From Flectobacillus sp. (GTDB lineage: Bacteria > Bacteroidota > Bacteroidia > Cytophagales > Spirosomataceae), in contig JARXAV010000150.1 in the NCBI GenBank assembly GCA_029865665.1, forward strand, positions 1 to 5,094: a DNA stretch of 5,094 nt, given 5' to 3'. Both the position numbers and the translations under genes were made by a program. Below are positions 1 through 5,094 of this stretch, piece after piece (within the stretch, counting starts at the first letter, position 1; each line of letters starts with the position of its first letter). The notes below the pieces were generated by a model that ran no database searches, had not been told where the DNA came from, and worked only from the letters and a program-made list of their open reading frames with translations.

Positions 1-277
1 AGGTAGGGCTATCTGTTGCCAAAATTACCACATCTTTCTCCTCCAAATCAGCCCATTCAAAATTACGTTCTTGTAAAATTACCTGAGGATAATCCTTTAC
101 AAAATCTAACAATTCCTGACGGAACATTCCTGCAACAACCGTCACCTTTGCCTCTGGACTATTGACTAATACAGCCGCCAATTTTTCTAATCCGACATTT
201 CCTCCACCAACAATCAATAAGTTAAGCGATTCTAACTTTAAAAATATAGGAAATAATTTATTTTGACTCTCCATCAT
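1..277 (-). CDS. Precorrin-2 dehydrogenase / sirohydrochlorin ferrochelatase, N-terminal part (runs off left edge)
   Basis: This frame is open from an ATG at 277 to the window edge, giving 92 residues that begin MMESQNKLFPIFLKLESLNL. Residues 21-30 read LIVGGGNVGL, the GxGxxG-type NAD-binding loop of the Met8p/CysG N-terminal family, preceded by the typical 'LFPIFLKL' strand. Residues 86-89 (LATD) match the conserved segment near the Asp the family uses in catalysis, though that alignment is by eye. Family knowledge: these cytoplasmic enzymes oxidise precorrin-2 to sirohydrochlorin with NAD+ and insert Fe2+ to give siroheme, the cofactor of sulfite and nitrite reductases. Bacteroidota usually carry a stand-alone form of about 190-200 residues, so roughly half is missing here. 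Two adjacent ATGs (277 and 274) are possible starts, with no Shine-Dalgarno sequence to choose between them. It is divergent from the 890-residue gene. Whether a methyltransferase domain follows cannot be seen. Confidence 0.88.
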   Translation of the reverse strand, partial: MMESQNKLFPIFLKLESLNLLIVGGGNVGLEKLAAVLVNSPEAKVTVVAGMFRQELLDFVKDYPQVILQERNFEWADLEEKDVVILATDSPT

Positions 278-622
278 GTTTTATTTTCAGTACTCATTTT
301 TTGAACCTATTTCTGTAATAAGCCGTATTTTAACAAAAAGATAACCGTAACAACGTCAAGAAAGTTACAAATATTCTATAAAAGTCGCTAATTCAGGCAA
401 ATCTTATCCTATCGAAATAGCAGAAACTTACTTTTTTTAAAACCGAATAAAAACTTTAAAAACTTTTCTATGGTTAATCGCTTTTCTTAGATTAAATTTA
501 CCTGACTAAAAACTCTGATGCAGTGGAGTACGGCTGTTCAATTGAGATATTTTAGTTTTAAGAATTATTCATGTGTTCGGATTTTGATCTTAACCTAAAC
601 TTTTTCTCTAATCATATACCCT
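278..622. other. AT-rich divergent intergenic region without a convincing gene
   Basis: This 345-base spacer separates the divergent siroheme and Ig-repeat genes, so it should contain promoters for both. I see no tRNA, long hairpin, direct repeat or mobile-element end. For the plus-strand gene I find no clean TAnnTTTG element; the nearest is TAGTTTTA at 553-560, which lacks a correctly spaced -33 TTTG. Short frames exist (for example 26 codons at 518-598) but look like chance. Oligo-T and oligo-A runs around 431-475 are the most visible compositional feature. Confidence 0.6.
368..401 (-). promoter_or_regulatory. Possible Bacteroidota-type promoter for the siroheme gene
   Basis: Read on the minus strand, TTTG (401-398) is followed after 22 bases by AATATTTG (375-368). 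The Bacteroidota sigma-ABfr consensus is a -33 TTTG/TTG element and a -7 TAnnTTTG element about 17-23 bases apart. This pair fits except for the first base of the -7 element (A instead of T). It would start transcription near 360 and leave a 5' leader of about 85 bases before the ATG at 277. In such AT-rich sequence a match of this quality can occur by chance, so this is only a candidate. Confidence 0.27.
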
Positions 623-3295
623 ATGAGCACCATTACTCAGAAATCTTTTTTTGCTCTTTTGTTATTAGCTTCATCGCTATTTTCGTGGGCAAATACTTCA
701 TCAGTAAATGATGACAGAATACCTAAAAAATCAAGCACAATTGCTGTACCAGCTCCGCCTAAAATTATAAGTGCAGAGCCAGAGTCTTGCGGGTATCAGT
801 TTGCTAATGACCCAACAAGTTTTGTCAAGCTTCTTGCAAGTGGCTGTGATGGTAGAAACCCAAAATGGTATGATTCAAATGGCACCATGCTTGCAGAGGG
901 AAAAAACCCTTTCTTCATGCCTATTACATCTGATAAGACTGTTTATGTTACTTGTTCAGATGGCGATGGAGAAAGCCTACCTTCAGCACCTGTTCTTGCA
1001 AAGTATGTTAAGGCAGTTCCTACTGTACCTACCATAACGGCAAACGGCGATAGTAAGTACACGGTCAAATGTTTTGGAGAACCTGTAAAACTCCAAGCAA
1101 GCGAGACAAATTCATCATATTTTTACAGATGGCTTAAAAGTCCAGGTACTACAGCTATTAACCATACGGTTGTTCAACAAGGACAAGGAGCTTCTTCTTT
1201 CACGACGTATGAAAATGGAAACTATTCTTTGGAGGTTTATGCACTTGAGTGTCCAAACGTTACTCGATATTCAGCACCCGTTTATGTCAATATTTTAGAG
1301 AATCCGTCGAAACCAAAGATTACTGGTGATTCTACTTTCTGTGGAGACAAATCAACAAACCTAAGTGCATCAAGTACTCGTTCAGGATCTAGCAATTTTA
1401 CTTATAATTGGTTTATAAATGGCATAAAGCAAGATACAGTTAAAACAAATTCAATCAAAAATGTTAAAGTATCTGCGTCAACGCAAGTTCAAGCTGTTTA
1501 CGTTCAAGAAGGTCAAACTTGTATTTCGTCATTATCTGATGTTTATAAAGTTAGAGCATTAGAAGCTTCGCCAAAACCAATCATCACTGCATCTAAAAAA
1601 GGTGCCGCAATTTGTCAAGGAGATACACTAACATTAAGATCAACGACTGCATCTGCTTACAAATGGAATACGGGAGCTACCACTGCTTCAATTGCAGGTA
1701 TTAAGGCAGTTGGTAAATACGCTGTTCAAACGTACAGTAAAGATGGATGTATTTCTCCGACGTCAGATACCGTAACCATTACAGTTTATACAAGACCAGT
1801 TACTCCAACAATCACTTCGTCTAAAGTAAACGCAACGATTTGTCAAGGTGATACCTTGAGCCTAACTTCAAGTGCTGGTTTAAAATACTTGTGGAGCGAT
1901 GGAAGTAGCAACCGTATTATTGCAGGAATAAACAAAGTAGCTACCTATACAGTACAAACAATTGACATCAACGGTTGTGTTTCTGATAAGTCAGCAGCGA
2001 CTACGATTAAAGTAAATGCTTTGCCAGCTAAACCTGTGGTTACAGCAAGTGGAGCAACGTCATTCTGCGATGGTTTCTCTGTAACACTTACTTCTTCACC
2101 TGAGTTATCTTATTCTTGGAGTAATTTAAGTACTACAAAAAGCATCGATGTTACGAAAAGTGGCGTGTTCTCATTAACGGTAAAAGATGTAAACGGTTGT
2201 GTTTCTCCGAAATCGGATGCAGTTACGGTAACGGTTTACGCTCTTCCAGCAAAACCAACAGTAACAGTTAAGGGAGATGGCAAAACGACATTCTGTGCTG
2301 ACAGAACAGCTACTTTAGAAGCATCTGATTTAACAAATGGAGAGTTAACTAAATTCAAATGGAGTACAACGGAAGTTTCAAAAGCCATTACAGCTAAAAC
2401 TTCCGACAAATATAGTGTTGTGGTAATAGACCCTCGTGGTTGTGTTTCACCAACATCTGATGTAGTAACAATCACGGTACTTCCTTTACCTGCTGCACCA
2501 ACAGTTACATTTGATGGAGCAGATTTCGGAGGAAAATCAATCGCTATTTTCTGTACAAGAGATAACGTTGATTATTCTAAATTGAATAGTGTAAACATGA
2601 TTGCTACCAGTAATTTTGAAGTAACTTGGAGCGATGGAACTGTTGGAAAAGTATTAAGTGCTGTTAAAAAATCTGGTGATTACACAGCAGTAGCTACTCA
2701 GAAATATACTGATGGCAATGCTTGTACCTCGCTGAAATCAGCAATCTTAACGGTATTGGTAAAAGAAAACCCTGACGTAGTTGCTTCTGGAGCGACAATC
2801 ACAAAAGATGGTACGTTTATTTTAAAAGCGGTAAACTTCCCTGATGGAGGAAACTACGAATGGAAATATGGTGGTACTGTTGTTACAGATGTTAATAATG
2901 CTACTGTAACGACTGCAAGTGTGAAGGTATCTAAATATGGTGACTACATTGCGAGAAGACAAATTATTTATACCGTTCCTGCTCCAACAAATCAACTAGT
3001 TTGCTATTCAAATTATGTAGCTCCTTTCACATTTAAAGAAGATCCTGATTTCAGAGGTTTATCAATCTATCCGAATCCAGGCAATGGAGCATTTACAGTT
3101 GAAGCATTGGATAACTTGAAAAACGTTGAAATTTCAATTTATGACTTATTTGGTAGAATCATTTGGTCTAAAACATTTGCAAGTCTTACAACTAAGACTC
3201 CTGTAGATTTAACAGCTCAACCAATTGGTACTTACTTATTACGTTGTAAAGCGGATGGTTTTGATGTTACAAAGAGAATCATTACGAATAGATAA
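623..3295 (+). CDS. Secreted Ig-like repeat protein with T9SS type A C-terminal sorting domain
   Basis: The 890-residue product starts with a signal peptide: a charged start, a hydrophobic core at residues 9-20 and a likely cleavage after SWA at residue 23. Residues 44-806 form about nine Ig-like repeats of 74-94 residues. Each has a central Trp (82, 170, 263, 348, 424, 499, 580, 669, 747) and most have a Cys near the start and near the end (for example 331/376, 407/452, 482/526, 558/607). Residues 811-890 match the T9SS type A sorting domain: 'LSIYPNPGNGAFTVE', then 'VEISIYDLFGRIIW', then 'PIGTYLLRC' and a basic C-terminus. Known of the family: such proteins cross the inner membrane by Sec and the outer membrane by T9SS, the domain is cleaved, and the product is anchored or released. 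A structural or adhesive surface role is inference; no enzyme domain is visible. ATG 623 is the only N-terminal Met; an in-frame stop lies at 596-598. It has no operon partner and ends at a strong terminator. Confidence 0.93.
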   Translation: MSTITQKSFFALLLLASSLFSWANTSSVNDDRIPKKSSTIAVPAPPKIISAEPESCGYQFANDPTSFVKLLASGCDGRNPKWYDSNGTMLAEGKNPFFMPITSDKTVYVTCSDGDGESLPSAPVLAKYVKAVPTVPTITANGDSKYTVKCFGEPVKLQASETNSSYFYRWLKSPGTTAINHTVVQQGQGASSFTTYENGNYSLEVYALECPNVTRYSAPVYVNILENPSKPKITGDSTFCGDKSTNLSASSTRSGSSNFTYNWFINGIKQDTVKTNSIKNVKVSASTQVQAVYVQEGQTCISSLSDVYKVRALEASPKPIITASKKGAAICQGDTLTLRSTTASAYKWNTGATTASIAGIKAVGKYAVQTYSKDGCISPTSDTVTITVYTRPVTPTITSSKVNATICQGDTLSLTSSAGLKYLWSDGSSNRIIAGINKVATYTVQTIDINGCVSDKSAATTIKVNALPAKPVVTASGATSFCDGFSVTLTSSPELSYSWSNLSTTKSIDVTKSGVFSLTVKDVNGCVSPKSDAVTVTVYALPAKPTVTVKGDGKTTFCADRTATLEASDLTNGELTKFKWSTTEVSKAITAKTSDKYSVVVIDPRGCVSPTSDVVTITVLPLPAAPTVTFDGADFGGKSIAIFCTRDNVDYSKLNSVNMIATSNFEVTWSDGTVGKVLSAVKKSGDYTAVATQKYTDGNACTSLKSAILTVLVKENPDVVASGATITKDGTFILKAVNFPDGGNYEWKYGGTVVTDVNNATVTTASVKVSKYGDYIARRQIIYTVPAPTNQLVCYSNYVAPFTFKEDPDFRGLSIYPNPGNGAFTVEALDNLKNVEISIYDLFGRIIWSKTFASLTTKTPVDLTAQPIGTYLLRCKADGFDVTKRIITNR
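752..3040 (+). repeat. Array of about nine Ig-like domain repeats within the secreted protein
   Basis: My unit boundaries in residues are approximately 44-132, 133-228, 229-315, 316-392, 393-468, 469-542, 543-623, 624-717 and 718-806. The core pattern is 'P.KP.ITA......FC.GD..TL.S.....Y.WS.G..T.SI......Y.V...D..GC.SP.SD.VTITV..LP'. Units 4-7 (DNA 1568-2491) are the most alike and share DNA-level similarity: 'GGTTGTGTTTCTCCGA' at 2194-2209 recurs with few changes near 1745 and 2438, and ATTTGTCAAGG occurs at both 1611 and 1840. Cys-to-Cys spacing is 44-49 residues in units 4-7 and 55-60 in most others. Unit 9 lacks the first Cys. The pattern suggests tandem duplication of the middle units with older, diverged flanks. 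Confidence 0.85.
3053..3292 (+). other. T9SS type A C-terminal sorting domain (protein residues 811-890)
   Basis: This 80-residue segment has the three landmarks of the Por-secretion C-terminal domain. First is a 'YPNP' turn at residues 816-819 followed by 'G.F.V'. Second is a central 'I.IYDLFGR.IW' strand at about 837-848. Third is 'P.GTYLL' at about 867-873, near a Lys/Arg-rich end. In characterised Bacteroidota the folded beta-sandwich is recognised by the T9SS translocon and removed by the sortase-like PorU. It sits directly after the last Ig-like unit with a short 'EDPDFRG' linker. Confidence 0.9.
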
Positions 3296-3306
3296 CATAT
3301 AGTTTG

Positions 3307-3351
3307 CATAAAAAAGGGGCTACTTTACGATAAAGTAGCCCCTTTTTTATG
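3307..3351. terminator. Bidirectional rho-independent terminator between convergent genes
   Basis: The two arms 3307-3327 and 3331-3351 are perfectly complementary over 21 bp around the loop CGA (3328-3330). The core is GGGGCTACTTTA / TAAAGTAGCCCC, flanked by A6 (3310-3315) and T6 (3343-3348). Because the A and T runs are symmetric, the hairpin gives a GC-rich stem followed by a U-run on either strand. It begins 12 bases after the stop of the Ig-repeat gene and ends 12 bases before the stop of the converging transporter gene, so it can end both transcripts. Confidence 0.93.
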
Positions 3352-3362
3352 GATAAACTTTC

Positions 3363-4277
3363 CTACTTTTTCCCCTTCCACGAAATCATCAATACGCCTC
3401 CTAAGACAATTATAGTTCCAATTACTTGCCATACATTAATTTTTTCTCCTAAGAAAGAAGAAGCCATTACAATGGTAGCGACAGGGCCAATGCTACCAAT
3501 GATTGACGCATTAGAAGAACCTATTCGACGAATACCTTCCGAAATCATAAAGGAAGGAATCACCGTTGTAAAAATGGCCATTACGATAGATAAGCCGTAA
3601 ACCTCCATTGGTAAACTAAACAATCCATGTCCCACACTGACCCAATAATGGATTACGACCATCCCCGTTGAAATCAACATGGCATAACACGTAAAACGCT
3701 GTGGCCCTACTCTTGGAATCATCTCCCCACTTCCCATCAAATACAAGGCATAAGTAAAGGCACTCAAAAAGACCAATGATGCACCAATGATTACGTTCTT
3801 TTGCATCCCAATCTGTAAATCTGGAATGAAGGCAATAAATACTCCAATGTACGTAATAACTAACGCTAGATATTGTATTCTTTGAATCTTCTTATTTAAG
3901 AAAATACCCGATAAAATCACCACAATCGTTGGATAAACAAACAGTACAATTCGTTCGATGGCAGCGGTAACGTAGCTCAAACCCCAGAAATCAAAAATAG
4001 AAGCCAAGTAATAACCCACTAAACCAATCAGTAACATCCAAATCCATTCCTTTCTGCTTAGCTTGGGAACATCTTCCTGTTTTCTATTTTGAAAAAATAG
4101 AATTACTAGATAAAATGGTGCAGAAAATAACATCCGCAATGCCAGCAAGGAAACGGCATCTGCATGATAATGGATAAAATTATACCGTACTAAAATGGCT
4201 TTCCCTGCAAAAAATACAGCACCAAGAAAGACCAAAATAGCTCCAACTAAAAATTTTGATTTCATTTGATTAAACAT
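3363..4277 (-). CDS. EamA/DMT-superfamily membrane transporter
   Basis: The 304-residue product is almost entirely hydrophobic. I place ten membrane helices near residues 9-29, 42-62, 77-97, 103-124, 133-152, 163-181, 195-213, 226-246, 257-275 and 282-300. They fall into two EamA halves (about 10-150 and 163-300), the duplicated 5+5 layout of the drug/metabolite transporter superfamily. The second half ends with the family-typical 'LGEKINVWQVIGTIIVLGGV' segment, and the length of about 300 residues is usual. Members move amino acids, nucleosides or other metabolites across the inner membrane, often as exporters; the substrate cannot be read from the sequence. The start at 4277 is chosen because it gives the full first helix; Met5 (4265) is an alternative. 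Neither has a Shine-Dalgarno sequence. A terminator-like hairpin ends 8 bases upstream of the start, which implies read-through or attenuation from the der side. It is convergent with the Ig-repeat gene. Confidence 0.9.
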   Translation of the reverse strand: MFNQMKSKFLVGAILVFLGAVFFAGKAILVRYNFIHYHADAVSLLALRMLFSAPFYLVILFFQNRKQEDVPKLSRKEWIWMLLIGLVGYYLASIFDFWGLSYVTAAIERIVLFVYPTIVVILSGIFLNKKIQRIQYLALVITYIGVFIAFIPDLQIGMQKNVIIGASLVFLSAFTYALYLMGSGEMIPRVGPQRFTCYAMLISTGMVVIHYWVSVGHGLFSLPMEVYGLSIVMAIFTTVIPSFMISEGIRRIGSSNASIIGSIGPVATIVMASSFLGEKINVWQVIGTIIVLGGVLMISWKGKK

Positions 4278-4285
4278 TAGGTTTC

Positions 4286-4323
4286 AAAAAAAAGAGACCC
4301 TTCTCACAGGAGAAAGGTCTCTT
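4286..4323 (-). terminator. Intrinsic terminator, possibly an attenuator, just upstream of the transporter start
   Basis: Read on the minus strand, AAGAGACCTTTCTC (4323-4310) pairs with GAGAAGGGTCTCTT (4305-4292) around loop CTGT (4309-4306). It is followed by a T-run that reaches 4286 (T8 counting two stem bases). The stem is 14 bp with a single U.G wobble on the minus strand. On the plus strand that position would be a C/A mismatch and no U-run follows, so the element belongs to the minus strand. Only 8 bases separate it from the ATG at 4277. It either ends der transcription or controls entry into the transporter gene. Confidence 0.85.
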
Positions 4324-4356
4324 ACTAACGTAACATATTTAGTACAAAAAGCCCTC

Positions 4357-4375
4357 CTCAGTTCCGAAGAATGAG
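4357..4375 (-). promoter_or_regulatory. Small hairpin with UUCG tetraloop after der
   Basis: On the minus strand CTCATTC (4375-4369) and GAA-C-TGAG (4364-4357) pair as 7 bp with one bulged C around the loop TTCG, closed by a C-G pair, which is the very stable cUUCGg tetraloop. It is followed by GAGGGC and T5 (4350-4346), so it resembles a weak terminator, but the T-run is 6 bases away from the stem. It overlaps the last codons of the small frame at 4358-4414. Possible roles are a weak der terminator or the upstream hairpin of an attenuator. Confidence 0.45.
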
Positions 4376-4414
4376 TAATGAAAGCCAAGAAATTACTAAA
4401 GATAATGTACGCAT
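4358..4414 (-). CDS. Possible 18-residue leader peptide upstream of the transporter
   Basis: An ATG four bases after the der stop opens an 18-codon frame, MRTLSLVISWLSLLILRN, ending in TGA. It holds six Leu, two Ile, one Val and four Ser, and is followed after about 34 bases by the terminator hairpin at 4323-4286 and then by the transporter start. This is the order found in amino-acid attenuation leaders (peptide, hairpins, terminator, gene). Against it: an 18-codon frame arises easily by chance, there is no long run of one codon, no ribosome binding site is visible, and no promoter is apparent between der and the ATG. The function is inference; treat the gene itself as unproven. Confidence 0.28.
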   Translation of the reverse strand: MRTLSLVISWLSLLILRN

Positions 4415-4418
4415 TATA

Positions 4419-5094
4419 TTATTTTTTACGGAAATACAATTGAATTGGAACTCCTGTAAAGTCAAAGTGTTCACGCATTTGGTTTTCTAAATAACGTTCA
4501 TAACTTTCACGGATGTATTGTGGCAAATTACAGAACAATACAAACGATGGAGCACGTGTTGGCAATTGAGTAATGTATTTGATTTTAATGTGCTTACCTT
4601 TCCAAGCTGGTGGTGGATAGTTGTCGATAACCTTCAACATCACATCATTCAACTTAGACGTAGCAATTTTTCTAGTCTTATTTTCATACACTTCTAATAC
4701 CTTTTCTACTGCTTGGAAAATACGTTGTTTTTCCAACACTGAAGTAAAGATAATTGGCATATAGTTCAAAGGTGCCATTCTCGAACGAATCGCATCTTCA
4801 ATACGCTTCGATGTCATCGCATCTTTTTCTACCAAATCCCATTTGTTAACCATGATGACCATCCCTTTTTTAGCTCTATCAGCCATCGAAACGATGTTCA
4901 TGTCTTGTGCTTGCAAACCAGTTTGAATGTCAATCGTTGTTGCATCAATGATAACTACAGCAACATCACATTCTTCCATTGCTTTAATTGATCGTAAAAT
5001 CGAGTAGTATTCGATGTTATCATCAATTTTTGCTTTACGTCTAATCCCTGCGGTATCTGTAATGATAAAATCTTTACCAAATAGGGTATAATGA
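4419..5094 (-). CDS. der: Ribosome biogenesis GTPase Der (EngA), C-terminal half (runs off right edge)
   Basis: The frame is open from the window edge to a TAA at 4421-4419, giving 224 residues; the Met at 4979 is internal, not the start. Counting from the first whole codon at the edge, residues 13-20 (DTAGIRRK) are the G3 motif of the second GTPase domain, followed by the typical 'IEYYS..R...A' helix. NKWD at 83-86 is G4, and 'FTSV' at 116-119 is the G5 position, where SA is more usual. Residues from about 139 to the end form the KH-like domain, with 'KIKYITQLPTRAPSFVLFCN', 'SYERYLENQMRE' and 'FDFTGVPI'. Der has two tandem GTPase domains plus KH (about 435 residues) and acts in the cytoplasm in assembly of the 50S subunit. 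The first GTPase domain and the second P-loop lie outside the window. The transporter follows on the same strand after a 141-base gap. Confidence 0.97.
   Translation of the reverse strand, partial: HYTLFGKDFIITDTAGIRRKAKIDDNIEYYSILRSIKAMEECDVAVVIIDATTIDIQTGLQAQDMNIVSMADRAKKGMVIMVNKWDLVEKDAMTSKRIEDAIRSRMAPLNYMPIIFTSVLEKQRIFQAVEKVLEVYENKTRKIATSKLNDVMLKVIDNYPPPAWKGKHIKIKYITQLPTRAPSFVLFCNLPQYIRESYERYLENQMREHFDFTGVPIQLYFRKK

Noticed and set aside
553..560. TAGTTTTA as a -7 promoter element for the Ig-repeat gene
   Set aside because: The last consensus G is missing and no TTTG lies 17-23 bases upstream.
518..598. 26-codon frame upstream of the Ig-repeat gene, in the same frame and ending 24 bases before its ATG
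   Set aside because: No ribosome binding site, no hairpin after it and no recognisable composition; the length is within chance expectation. It was considered as an N-terminal extension, but the TAA at 596-598 blocks that.
771..1037. 88-codon plus-strand reading frame inside the Ig-repeat gene
   Set aside because: It is a shifted frame within a well-supported gene, gives a low-complexity Leu/Gln/Met-rich product, and matches no family I recognise.
2236..2475. 79-codon minus-strand reading frame opposite the Ig-repeat gene
   Set aside because: It is an antisense shadow of repeat unit 7; the repeat coding frame on the plus strand explains the sequence.
3349..3600. 83-codon plus-strand reading frame opposite the transporter gene
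   Set aside because: It is antisense to the transporter C-terminus, and its start lies inside the terminator hairpin.
4353..4358. Perfect AGGAGG Shine-Dalgarno-like sequence on the minus strand
   Set aside because: The nearest downstream starts (TTG, then ATG after 16 bases) open frames of only two or three codons, and the other genes here show no Shine-Dalgarno use. It more likely forms part of the RNA structure.
4413..4443. Sigma-70-like TTGTAT-15-TATAAT on the minus strand at the end of der
   Set aside because: The -35 hexamer matches the consensus at only three positions, the 15-base spacer is short, and Bacteroidota housekeeping promoters use TTTG / TAnnTTTG instead.
4535..4979. Taking the Met at 4979 as the start of a short Der-like protein
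   Set aside because: The frame remains open to the window edge and encodes the Der G3 motif DTAGIRRK upstream of that Met, so it is a full-length gene cut by the window. The TSV at the G5 position is a mild variant and not evidence of a broken gene.

Overview
The window looks like ordinary chromosomal DNA from a member of the Bacteroidota. Three things point there: the DNA is AT-rich (roughly 35-40% G+C by eye), the start codons lack Shine-Dalgarno sequences, and the largest gene ends in a type A C-terminal sorting domain of the type IX secretion system (T9SS), which is restricted to that phylum. A Cytophagales or Flavobacteriia relative is my guess; no rRNA or other lineage marker is present to settle it.

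Layout from left to right. (1) At 1-277 on the minus strand is the N-terminal part of a precorrin-2 dehydrogenase / sirohydrochlorin ferrochelatase (siroheme synthesis); it runs off the left edge. (2) At 278-622 is a 345-base AT-rich divergent spacer with no convincing gene and one weak Bacteroidota-type promoter candidate for the minus-strand gene. (3) At 623-3295 on the plus strand is an 890-residue secreted protein: signal peptide, about nine Ig-like repeats, then a T9SS sorting domain. (4) At 3307-3351 is a 21-bp perfect inverted repeat with a 3-base loop, a bidirectional terminator between two convergent genes. (5) At 3363-4277 on the minus strand is a ten-helix EamA/DMT-family transporter. 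(6) At 4278-4418 is a compact intergenic region with a strong minus-strand intrinsic terminator ending 8 bases before the transporter start, a second smaller hairpin, and an 18-codon Leu/Ile/Val/Ser-rich reading frame. (7) From 4419 to the right edge on the minus strand is the C-terminal half of the ribosome-assembly GTPase Der (EngA).

The genes do not form one functional unit. Der and the siroheme enzyme are housekeeping genes. The repeat protein is a stand-alone cell-surface or secreted protein with its own terminator. The only potentially novel regulation is the Der-transporter junction. The terminator there leaves no room for a promoter between itself and the transporter start, so the transporter must be made either by read-through from der or under attenuation control. 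I see no mobile element, CRISPR array, tRNA or rRNA, and no undescribed multi-gene system.
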